64,000 bases of DNA from Desulfobacterium sp. (GTDB lineage Bacteria > Desulfobacterota > Desulfobacteria > Desulfobacterales > Desulfobacteraceae): NCBI GenBank assembly GCA_030145245.1, contig JAQYWC010000071.1:1-64000 (forward strand), in the 5' to 3' direction. The notes beneath the pieces were generated by a model. The model was not told where the DNA came from, made no database searches, and saw only the letters and a program-made list of their open reading frames with translations. A program made the position numbers and the translations under genes. This document shows positions 8,754 through 16,159 of this stretch, piece by piece. The stretch's first letter is position 1, and every line of letters begins with the position of its first letter.

Positions 8754-10112
8754 TTAAACTCCCTGCACACTCCCCCATAGGGAATGGGGGTAGGCATGCT
8801 CGATTTTTATATCCAGGATATCTCCCGGATGGATATCTTCCCCATGGAAATGCACAATTTTGGCTGATTCAGTTCTACCGGTCATCTGGGGAAGATTGCT
8901 CTGGCTCGCTTTAGAACTGTGTCTCTTTTTCTGGCTTTTACCTTCTACAAGCACCCGCACGCTCTGGCCGACAAGGGCCTGGTTCTTCTGTTCCGTCATC
9001 TTTTCCTGGAACCCGAGGAGCTCGTTGAGCCGTGCCATCTTCTCGGTTTCGTCAACGGCATCGGAAAATTTGGCGGCTGGCGCCTGGGGTCTGTCAGAAT
9101 AGGCAAAGGCAAAGATCCCGTCAAATTCGACTGCTTTGATGAGATCCATGGTCTGGTCGAACTCCTCCCGGGTCTCCGAGGGAAATCCGATGATCATATC
9201 TGATGAGAGCCCAATGCCTGGGCACTCTTGCTTGAGCTTTTCGATTCTCTCAAGATAGTCCTTGCTGGTGTATCCCCTGTTCATCTTCTTTAATATCCTG
9301 TCCGATCCCGACTGGACAGGAAGATGGAGATGGTTGCACACCTTGTCAAGGTCGCGGATGGCATAGATCAGCTCGTCGGAAAGATCCTTGGGATGGGAAG
9401 TGGCAAAACGGATCCGCTCAAGTTTGGGGATCTCGGAAAGCTTTGCAAGCAGCTCGGGAAACGAGCAGATGCCCTCTTTTATTCCGTAGGAGTTGACGTT
9501 CTGACCCAGCAGGGTCACCTCTTTAACGCCGGAGTCTGCAAGGATGGTGATCTCCTCGACAATGCTCTCGGGTGTGCGGCTGCGCTCCCGGCCCCTTACA
9601 TAGGGAACCACGCAATAGGTGCAGTAGTTGTCGCATCCCTGCATGATGGTGACAAACCGTGACACCTTATCGTTGTCAAGGCAGTCGAAATCGGGCATGG
9701 ACTCGTAGATGCCGGTTGCGTCATCAGTATCGGCAATCCGGGTCTTTCCGGACAGAATGGCCCGGATATGGCCTGCAAGGCGTGAAAATGCCTGGGTGCC
9801 GAGCACGATGTCAAGATAGGGAATGCGTTTAAAGGCCTTCTCACCCTCCTGCTGGGCCACACAGCCCGCCATGACGGTGACAAGATTGGGTTTTTCCTTT
9901 TTTATTGCGGGAATGCGCCCAAGAAAGCTGAAAGCCTTTTCCTGGGCCTTCTCCCGGATGGAACAGGTGTTACAAATGACGACGTCGGCCCTGTCCAGGG
10001 AGTCGGTCTTTTCATACCCAAGGCCGCTTAATATGGAAAAAAACTTTTCCGAGTCATAGGTGTTCATCTGACAGCCGATGGTGTAGATGTATGCGTATCC
10101 CTTAAACTTCAT
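8754..10112 (-). CDS. miaB: tRNA-2-methylthio-N6-dimethylallyladenosine synthase
   Basis: Radical-SAM methylthiotransferase that modifies A37 of tRNAs reading UNN codons. The UPF0004 domain has its three Cys in IGCQMN, CNTCSI and MAGCVAQ, and the radical-SAM cluster motif is CDNYCTYC. A C-terminal TRAM domain (about residues 375-450) should bind tRNA. The length of 452 aa is normal. Its start overlaps the 3' end of the DUF4911 gene by 11 nt and map follows within five bases. Confidence 0.97.
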   Translation of the reverse strand: MKFKGYAYIYTIGCQMNTYDSEKFFSILSGLGYEKTDSLDRADVVICNTCSIREKAQEKAFSFLGRIPAIKKEKPNLVTVMAGCVAQQEGEKAFKRIPYLDIVLGTQAFSRLAGHIRAILSGKTRIADTDDATGIYESMPDFDCLDNDKVSRFVTIMQGCDNYCTYCVVPYVRGRERSRTPESIVEEITILADSGVKEVTLLGQNVNSYGIKEGICSFPELLAKLSEIPKLERIRFATSHPKDLSDELIYAIRDLDKVCNHLHLPVQSGSDRILKKMNRGYTSKDYLERIEKLKQECPGIGLSSDMIIGFPSETREEFDQTMDLIKAVEFDGIFAFAYSDRPQAPAAKFSDAVDETEKMARLNELLGFQEKMTEQKNQALVGQSVRVLVEGKSQKKRHSSKASQSNLPQMTGRTESAKIVHFHGEDIHPGDILDIKIEHAYPHSLWGSVQGV

Positions 10113-10311
10113 TGATCATGATATCCTTTTTCAAATCCTCCATCACGGCAACGGCCTCTGGAGAACAGCCGGGAGCAATGGCAAGGCGAACAAGGCCATC
10201 TTTTGCGTCCAGGGTGGTTAAAACGGCGAGGTTGTCATGGGCCTCGAAAATGAATTTCAAAAACCCGATCTTACTCTTTTCCACCCGGTACATCTTATGA
10301 ACTGTCTGCAT
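10102..10311 (-). CDS. DUF4911-like small protein
   Basis: A 69-aa protein that resembles DUF4911, a short deltaproteobacterial family often encoded directly before miaB. The sequence (KIGFLKFIFEAHDNLAVLTTLD...LAIAPGC) suggests a small alpha/beta fold. The ribosome site AAGGGG lies five bases before the ATG. The overlap with miaB implies coupling; the function is unknown. Confidence 0.8.
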   Translation of the reverse strand: MQTVHKMYRVEKSKIGFLKFIFEAHDNLAVLTTLDAKDGLVRLAIAPGCSPEAVAVMEDLKKDIMINEV

Positions 10312-10454
10312 CCAAACCCCTTATTCGTTGATAAAATCCAAACTTGCTTTATATCACTTTCCTGGGACACTCTTCAACACAAAACTTGGATATTTTACCA
10401 ACAGGGGTAATCACGGACGCGCCTTGCCCAGCTCCTGGGATATCAGGGACAGCG

Positions 10455-10476
10455 TTCAACGGGGTATACCGTTGAA
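10455..10476 (-). terminator. Hairpin downstream of the small membrane-protein gene
   Basis: Eight-base perfect stem TTCAACGG/CCGTTGAA with a six-base loop, 20 nt after the stop of the minus-strand gene at 10496. No T-run follows, so an intrinsic terminator is only a possibility. Confidence 0.3.
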
Positions 10477-10495
10477 ATGTCGTTGATCCGGGACC

Positions 10496-10687
10496 TTACA
10501 ATCCTGAGATTGCGATGGAAAGACCCATGGCCACACCCACCCACAAAGCGGTCTTCATGGCGTTAAGGCAGGTTCTGACCGTGTTGTCTGCCAGGAGAGG
10601 CAGGGGATTGTTGTAACAGCCGGTTGAATCTTCCGGGGTTACCATGAACATCAGAACATCGAAAAAACCGTGATTGAGTGCTGTCAT
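10496..10687 (-). CDS. Small single-pass membrane protein, unknown
   Basis: The start at 10687 is preferred over upstream in-frame ATGs (10744, 10702) because GGAGGT sits seven bases before it, an excellent ribosome site. This gives 63 aa: a soluble N-terminal part with FFDVLMFMVTPEDSTGCYNNP and a C-terminal hydrophobic helix (about residues 44-62). It is divergent from the LysR gene at 10824, the arrangement of a LysR target, but no operator was identified. No family recognised. Confidence 0.55.
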   Translation of the reverse strand: MTALNHGFFDVLMFMVTPEDSTGCYNNPLPLLADNTVRTCLNAMKTALWVGVAMGLSIAISGL

Positions 10688-10823
10688 TGCCGCTACCTCC
10701 ATTTTTTTTGTGCAAACCAGGTCAATAGAATGTTTGTTTCCCATACTTACTTCTTGATTTTATAGTTCAGAGAGGGTAACGAGTAAAATTAAACTAACTA
10801 AGTCTATTGATTAAGGACAGCTA

Positions 10824-11792
10824 ATGTTACCAGATTTCAACCGGCTCAAGGTCTTTTTCCACGTCTTCTCCAACCAGAGCATCGTGGCAGCGGCAGCAGA
10901 GCTCAACATCACCCAGTCCGCCATCAGCCAGAGCCTTCACAAGCTGGAGGCCGAGATCGACACCCCCCTGTTCACCCGGCTTCACAAACGGCTGGTGCCG
11001 ACCCTGGCCGGCACCCGGCTGTTTGCCATTGTCGAGCCCTTTGTAAGGGAGCTTGAGGTCGGGATACCGGCCATCAAGCGCGCCAGGGAGGAACCCCACG
11101 GCCTGCTTCGCATCGGCGCCCCGGTGGAGTTTGGCAAACAGTATTTCCCATCGATCTTTGCCCAGTTCAGGGAGCAGTACCCCGAGGTGGTCTTTGAACT
11201 GACCCTCGGCCCCCCGGATATGCTGCTCTCCCTCACAGGAGCGGGGGAGCTGGACTTCGCCTTTGTGGACGTCTTTTTAACCCAGGAGAAGTTCCGGGAA
11301 GACCTGGGCATCTACAGCATGGAACCCTTGATCGATGAAGAGGTGATCCTGGCCTGCTCCAGGGAATACCATGACGAAAAAATCTGCAGTGACCACTCGT
11401 TTGACAACCTGAGGTCCAGGGAGTTCATCTCCTGCCAGACCCATGGCCTGGACCTGAAAAAGTGGTTCAAGCACCACTTTGAGCGCTCGGAAAAAAACAT
11501 GAATATCATTCTTTCCGTGGGGAACCACCATGCGGTGATCTCGGCACTGAAGAGCAGCATGGGGCTCGGGGTTGTGGCCTCCCATCTGGTGTGGGACGAG
11601 ATCCAGTCCGGCTCCATCGTTCCCATCACAACCGGCCGGAACGAGGTGATCAACCGGATCTCCCTGGTTCAGCTCCAGGAAAAGGTTCCCAACCTCACGG
11701 AGAAAAGTTTTTTGGCCTTTTTCAAGAACCGGCTCGTGAACACCGAAATCCTCAAGCACTTTTCATACACCACCAGACAGAGTTTAGCCTAA
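10824..11792 (+). CDS. LysR-family transcriptional regulator
   Basis: A 322-aa regulator. The N-terminal winged helix-turn-helix (residues about 1-60) contains SIVAAAAELNITQSAISQSLHKLEAEI, typical of LysR. The C-terminal periplasmic-binding-like effector domain begins near residue 90 (LLRIGAPVEFGKQYFPSIF). The effector is unknown. The divergent small membrane-protein gene at 10496-10687 is the natural candidate target; recJ follows downstream 58 nt away and may be read through. Confidence 0.93.
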   Translation: MLPDFNRLKVFFHVFSNQSIVAAAAELNITQSAISQSLHKLEAEIDTPLFTRLHKRLVPTLAGTRLFAIVEPFVRELEVGIPAIKRAREEPHGLLRIGAPVEFGKQYFPSIFAQFREQYPEVVFELTLGPPDMLLSLTGAGELDFAFVDVFLTQEKFREDLGIYSMEPLIDEEVILACSREYHDEKICSDHSFDNLRSREFISCQTHGLDLKKWFKHHFERSEKNMNIILSVGNHHAVISALKSSMGLGVVASHLVWDEIQSGSIVPITTGRNEVINRISLVQLQEKVPNLTEKSFLAFFKNRLVNTEILKHFSYTTRQSLA

Positions 11793-11850
11793 TGGTTTGA
11801 CATTCTTAGACATCCTATATATGCTTTAAATTTTTTTCGATTGGACCAAT

Positions 11851-13575
11851 ATGGAAACAGAGTGGAAAGAAAAAAAGGCTGATCCAGCTGCCGTTGAGAG
11901 GCTCACCCAGGCCCTGGGGTGCCATCCCGTGGTTGCAACCCTTCTTACAAACAGAGGTATCGACACCCCTGAAGAGGCAAAGATCTTTCTTGACCCCTCC
12001 CTTGAGACCCTGGCCAAGCCCTTTTCCCTCAAGGACATGGACAAAGCCGTAACACGCATCGTCTCTGCCGTGGAAAACCGTGAGAAGATCCTCATCTTCG
12101 GGGATTTTGATGCGGACGGCGTCACCTCAACCGCAATCCTGACCGACTTTTTCAACCATGTGGATGCTGAACTCACCTGGTACATCCCCCACAGGACAAA
12201 AGAAGGGTACGGCCTTAAGCCTGAGCACATTGCCATGGCTGCCGAGCAGTATGTGGATCTGATCATCACCGTGGACTGCGGATCCGACAGCTTTGAAGCC
12301 GTTGACGCAGCAAAGCTTGAGGATATTGACGTCATTGTCACCGACCACCATGAGGTACCCGACCCCCCTCCCCCAGCCCTTGCCCTGGTCAACCCCAAGC
12401 AGAAGGCTTGCACGTCAGGACTTGACCACCTTGCCGGGGTCGGGGTCGCCTTCTACCTTGTCATCGCCCTGAGGATAGCCATGCGGGAAAAAGACATGTG
12501 GCAGGAGATAAAGGAGCCCAACCTCCTCAAGAGCTGTGACCTTGTCGCCCTGGGCACCATCGCCGACATGGTTCCCCTGGTAGCCGAAAACCGGACCCTC
12601 TCCAAGGCCGGCATTAACGTGATGAGGAAGGGAGAGCGCCCCGGACTCAAGGCCCTCTTTGACGTCTCAAGGATCGACGCCGGGGTTCTTGATTCCGATG
12701 ACATTGCCTTCAGGGTCGCCCCGCGGATCAATGCCGCAGGCAGGATGTCCCACGCAAGGATCTGCATCGACCTGCTCTGCTCCAGGGACAGGAACGGCGC
12801 TGAGCAGAAGGCGGCACTCCTGGACCAGCTCAACAAGAAACGCCAGCAGACCGAGCAGAGCATTGTTGCCGACATGGAACAGAAGATCGCACGCCATCCC
12901 GAGCTTGCCCAAGGAAGCGCCCTGGTGATGTCGGACCCCTCTTGGAATCCAGGCGTCCTCGGCATTGCCGCCTCAAAGGCTGCAAGAAAATACGCCTGCC
13001 CCGTGGTGCTGATCTCAACGGCACAATCCCCGGCAACCGGGTCGTGCAGGAGCGTCAACAGCATCAACATCCATAAGGCCCTTGGGCAATGCAGCGGGGT
13101 TCTCCAACGGTTCGGAGGCCACGCCATGGCGGCCGGCCTCACCATCAAGAAGAACAACATCAAGGACTTTTCAGCCCTGTTCGAATCCGAGATAAAATCC
13201 ATGATCAATGGCAGGGAGGTCAAAAAGACCCTGGACCTGGACTGTGCTCTTCCCATCGACACGATCACAAAAGAGCTGGTGGAACAGGTGGACCGGCTTA
13301 GGCCCTTTGGCACCGCTAACCCCGAGCCCCTCTTCTACTGTGAAGACGTCACCGTGATCCGCTCAACCATCATCGGAACCCGCCACAGGAAAATGATGCT
13401 GGCAAACACCGGAAACACGACCGGCCCCACCATGGAAGCCCTCCATTTCAACATCGATAATCCCAACGACCTGCCAAACCACTATTCGAAAATTGCCTTC
13501 CGAATACGAATGAACCGTTTCAACCGTGAGGTATCTCCCCAGATTATTATCGAGGAATCATTATTTTTATCTTGA
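11851..13575 (+). CDS. recJ: Single-stranded-DNA-specific exonuclease RecJ
   Basis: 5'-3' ssDNA exonuclease acting in RecF-pathway recombination and mismatch repair. The DHH phosphoesterase core shows motif I GDFDADGVTST, motif III VTDHHEVPD and GTIADMVPL. The DHHA1 domain carries RFGGHAMAAGL, and a C-terminal OB-like region is present. The length of 574 aa is normal. The ribosome site before the ATG is weak (GGACCAAT). Confidence 0.97.
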   Translation: METEWKEKKADPAAVERLTQALGCHPVVATLLTNRGIDTPEEAKIFLDPSLETLAKPFSLKDMDKAVTRIVSAVENREKILIFGDFDADGVTSTAILTDFFNHVDAELTWYIPHRTKEGYGLKPEHIAMAAEQYVDLIITVDCGSDSFEAVDAAKLEDIDVIVTDHHEVPDPPPPALALVNPKQKACTSGLDHLAGVGVAFYLVIALRIAMREKDMWQEIKEPNLLKSCDLVALGTIADMVPLVAENRTLSKAGINVMRKGERPGLKALFDVSRIDAGVLDSDDIAFRVAPRINAAGRMSHARICIDLLCSRDRNGAEQKAALLDQLNKKRQQTEQSIVADMEQKIARHPELAQGSALVMSDPSWNPGVLGIAASKAARKYACPVVLISTAQSPATGSCRSVNSINIHKALGQCSGVLQRFGGHAMAAGLTIKKNNIKDFSALFESEIKSMINGREVKKTLDLDCALPIDTITKELVEQVDRLRPFGTANPEPLFYCEDVTVIRSTIIGTRHRKMMLANTGNTTGPTMEALHFNIDNPNDLPNHYSKIAFRIRMNRFNREVSPQIIIEESLFLS

Positions 13576-13667
13576 AACCCAATGGATTTTCAGACTATAA
13601 ATAACGGACAAATTGTAGTGACCTTTTAATAAAACGCACCAACAACGTAAAAATATAAGGACAGTCC

Positions 13668-14096
13668 ATGGCCAAGACATTCAGTGTAGGAAACAGAGAA
13701 TCAAAGCTGCTTTCAAAAATAGAATCCTCCAAGACACGTGAGAGAATCCGTGCCATCAGTGCCGTCAGGGACAATGTCGAATCCTTCAGCCAAAAGGTCT
13801 CGATGAAACTTGTGGAGACCGGCCTTATTGAGACGGTGAGCAAAAACTCCATCCAGGAGCAGATCAACAAGTGCCTTGACACCCTTTGCAAGTCAGAGGA
13901 CTTTGACATCGACTTCAAGATCGCCCCCTTCAGGACCCTGGTGTCCAGCCCCAACGTGGTCAGCATCTATCTTACCGCCTACGTTGTTGAGACACTGCTC
14001 AACCACAAGGATGTCATCGACATCTTTGGCAGTGACGAAGACATTTACCACTGCATACAGAAAGAGACAGTCCAGCTCATGGACAGCGCCCGATAG
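13668..14096 (+). CDS. Hypothetical cytoplasmic protein
   Basis: A 142-aa protein with an AGGACAG site before the ATG. It is helical and charged, with no signal peptide or membrane helix; the central segment NSIQEQINKCLDTLCKSEDFDIDFKIAPFRTLVSSPNVVSIYLTAYV... looks like a compact folded domain (quoted in part for orientation only). It lies 92 nt after recJ on the same strand. I recognise no family and context gives no clear role. Confidence 0.7.
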   Translation: MAKTFSVGNRESKLLSKIESSKTRERIRAISAVRDNVESFSQKVSMKLVETGLIETVSKNSIQEQINKCLDTLCKSEDFDIDFKIAPFRTLVSSPNVVSIYLTAYVVETLLNHKDVIDIFGSDEDIYHCIQKETVQLMDSAR

Positions 14097-14118
14097 CGCT
14101 TATCTCTTATAATCAATT

Positions 14119-14173
14119 TCGGGATGGTATGTTCAACAGGGAAAGACACCTCCTTGCCGGAACACCATCCCGA
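14119..14173. repeat. Inverted repeat TCGGGATGGT ... ACCATCCCGA
   Basis: Ten-base perfect arms at 14119-14128 and 14164-14173 with a 35-base spacer, 23 nt after the stop at 14096. It could be a large hairpin at the end of the preceding transcript or a looped operator; no T-run follows. Confidence 0.5.
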
Positions 14174-14508
14174 TTATACCTGCCTTGACATAGCAGGCGT
14201 CGAGCATCCTATCCAGAAAAACGCCCCCCCCTTTTTGCCGTATTGATCACATATCCGTCCCCAGGGCAACCAGGCATCGCAATCATTTTTCGCATCAATC
14301 CGGGATTTTTTTTTAACAACAGCGAGCGATGAATTCTTGGGAAGGGCAGCGCCATGAAGGCAAACTCCATGTTCCTGAAATGAACTCCAAGATCACCCTC
14401 CTTAAGCCTGTTCCCTTCGCGAATCATCCGGTTTCCCCGGGTTTCACGGGCGATGCCATATTGCCATGAACTGCCCCTGCCTGCGCTTGTCTACTTCCTC
14501 ACCCCCCC

Positions 14509-14542
14509 CCGGTTGATACGATATATTTTTCGTATCAACCGG
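14509..14542. promoter_or_regulatory. 13-bp-arm palindrome, candidate TetR operator
   Basis: Perfect arms CCGGTTGATACGA (14509-14521) and TCGTATCAACCGG (14530-14542) around an AT-rich eight-base centre. The half-site TTGATACGA resembles the arms of an imperfect palindrome just upstream of the TetR gene (around 16009-16033: TTGAATACGA and TCTGTATCAA). This suggests that the TetR-type regulator encoded at 15358-15990 binds both. Confidence 0.4.
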
Positions 14543-14705
14543 CAAAAAAATCTGCGACCCATGATTTTTTACTATTTCCTGCTTGACTTATGAAAATAAT
14601 GATATACAATAACATTACGAAAATACAGAAAAAAAACCAAGTCCAACTTCTGAATCGATGAAAATTCGCTAAAAGATATTCAACCGGACACAAACAGATC
14701 TTTTG

Positions 14706-14724
14706 AAATCTATAATATAGATTT
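14706..14724 (+). promoter_or_regulatory. 19-bp perfect palindrome with -10-like core before the 14752 gene
   Basis: Arms AAATCTATA and TATAGATTT around a central A, overlapping TATAAT at 14711-14716. A protein bound there would cover the promoter of the gene starting at 14752. No good -35 was found. Confidence 0.45.
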
Positions 14725-14751
14725 TTTTATATCGTTATTTCAGGAGGCATC

Positions 14752-15357
14752 ATGAGCGATTTTTTAAAAAACCTGAGAAGCACCCATAGAGGCTCGCAAC
14801 CCCATCGAGGCTCGCAACAAAGATCTTCAGGCCCCACTCGAAAAGAGATCGGGGAGCGTTATTATTCCGGAAATGACCGGAGAACGATGGTTGACAGGAG
14901 AACTCCCCTGCGGTCCCAACCCCAGGCCCAGAGCCAGAGCCAGTACAAGGAATCTGATATGCTGCAGGAGTCGCTCCCCGTGATCAAGGACAACCTTTCA
15001 ACCATTGCGACAAGCCTTGAGCGAATGGCAGAGAGCCAGGAGAGCCTGGCCAGAGTACAGGCCGAGCAGCACCTTGCCGTGGGTACCTTTTTCGAGAACC
15101 TGAACCAGATTCTCATGGATAAGATTGTCCCCACCCTGGACGCGGCAAGCGCACCAAGGCCCGTCAGAAAAGGAACCACCAGTTACGCATCCGGCACCCA
15201 CCACACCAAGGACGAGGTGATAGCCATCATCCGGTCCATGAGGGAAGAGAGGGCGACCTATGCGGAAATTGCCGAAGTCCTGACGGAAAAGGGCATCCCC
15301 ACATTCTCCGGAAGGGGAGACTGGCATGCCCAGACCATACACAGGCTCTGCAAGTAA
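14752..15357 (+). CDS. Hypothetical protein with recombinase-like C-terminal helix-turn-helix segment
   Basis: A 201-aa protein; AGGAGG precedes the ATG. The N-terminus is basic and low-complexity with a tandem HRGSQ repeat, the middle (about 65-125) is helical and coiled-coil-like, and the C-terminus (about 150-201) reads TYAEIAEVLTEKGIPTFSGRG then W..QTIHRLC. That resembles the DNA-binding Recombinase segment of serine recombinases (IA..LN..GIPT..G..W....V..IL). No resolvase catalytic domain is present, so it is a DNA-binding candidate and not a recombinase. It is convergent with the adjacent TetR gene with no gap. Confidence 0.65.
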   Translation: MSDFLKNLRSTHRGSQPHRGSQQRSSGPTRKEIGERYYSGNDRRTMVDRRTPLRSQPQAQSQSQYKESDMLQESLPVIKDNLSTIATSLERMAESQESLARVQAEQHLAVGTFFENLNQILMDKIVPTLDAASAPRPVRKGTTSYASGTHHTKDEVIAIIRSMREERATYAEIAEVLTEKGIPTFSGRGDWHAQTIHRLCK

Positions 15358-15990
15358 CTACTGTTTCTTAAAGCCCGCACCAATGATCTCAAAGGCCGTC
15401 TCAAGGGTCTGCCTTACGAAATCCTTTTCATTGTTGAGCTGACGCTTGCTGTCCACCCAGAGCACCACCCCTGAATAGGTTGCCCAGAGAATGTCGGCAA
15501 GGGCAACCGGATGCCTCTCTATAAAGACGCCTTGGTCTATTCCCTCCTGGACAATGGAGGTTATCGCGCCCAGGGCATCGGAAGACGTTTGCTTGATCTG
15601 TTGAAGGACTTCGCCGGACAGGTTCTTCAACGTCTCCCCGGACTGGAGATGAAACAGGTTGATCAACACCATGGCGTCAAACTCGTAAACATTGATAAAC
15701 GCATCCCTCAAAGCGTTGAGCTTGTCTTCCGGCGTCATCTCCTTTTCATCGACATACTCTTTTATCTGTGACGTCAGATACTTCAGAATATCTATGGAGA
15801 GGGAGGTATGAAGTTCCTCCTTGTTCTTAAAATAAAGATAAAGGGTGCCGGGACTCAACTCCGCTTCCCCTGCAATCTCCTCCATGGTGGCCCGGTTAAA
15901 CCCTTTGGCTGAAAACACAAGTTTAGCCGCCTGCATGATCTGTCTGCGCCGCTGTTCTTTCTCTCTTATCTTGCGCTCCTGAATTCCCAT
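15358..15990 (-). CDS. TetR/AcrR-family transcriptional regulator
   Basis: A 210-aa repressor-type protein. Residues about 12-60 form the TetR helix-turn-helix: RRRQIMQAAKLVFSAKGFNRATMEEIA, then SPGTLYLYFKNKEEL. The C-terminal ligand domain is of the kind seen in fatty-acid or efflux regulators. The ATG at 15990 is preferred over 16002 because AGGA lies seven bases before it. An imperfect palindrome at 16009-16033 is a likely autoregulatory operator and a related perfect palindrome lies at 14509-14542. The ligand and other targets are unknown. Confidence 0.9.
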   Translation of the reverse strand: MGIQERKIREKEQRRRQIMQAAKLVFSAKGFNRATMEEIAGEAELSPGTLYLYFKNKEELHTSLSIDILKYLTSQIKEYVDEKEMTPEDKLNALRDAFINVYEFDAMVLINLFHLQSGETLKNLSGEVLQQIKQTSSDALGAITSIVQEGIDQGVFIERHPVALADILWATYSGVVLWVDSKRQLNNEKDFVRQTLETAFEIIGAGFKKQ

Positions 15991-16159
15991 GTCTTTCCTC
16001 ATCAGAGTTTGAATACGATTTATTCTGTATCAATTGGTTTATTGCATACTAGGACGGCTGAAAAATCGCAAGCAAAACTTTAAAAAAAATTCATGAAAAA
16101 ATAACAGACCCCATACCCATAGGCCGGTACACTGTTCTTCAGGTCGCTGAGAAATTAGA

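Larger units (their letters stand above)
14097..14751. other. Palindrome-rich intergenic region
   Basis: A 655-base stretch without a supported gene. The minus-strand open frame at 14209-14427 has no ribosome site or family resemblance. The region holds three inverted repeats, listed separately, and a run of ten C residues at 14501-14510. Confidence 0.6.

Noticed and set aside
14209-14427. 72-aa open frame on the minus strand
   Set aside because: No ribosome site and no recognisable content; sits in the palindrome-rich spacer.
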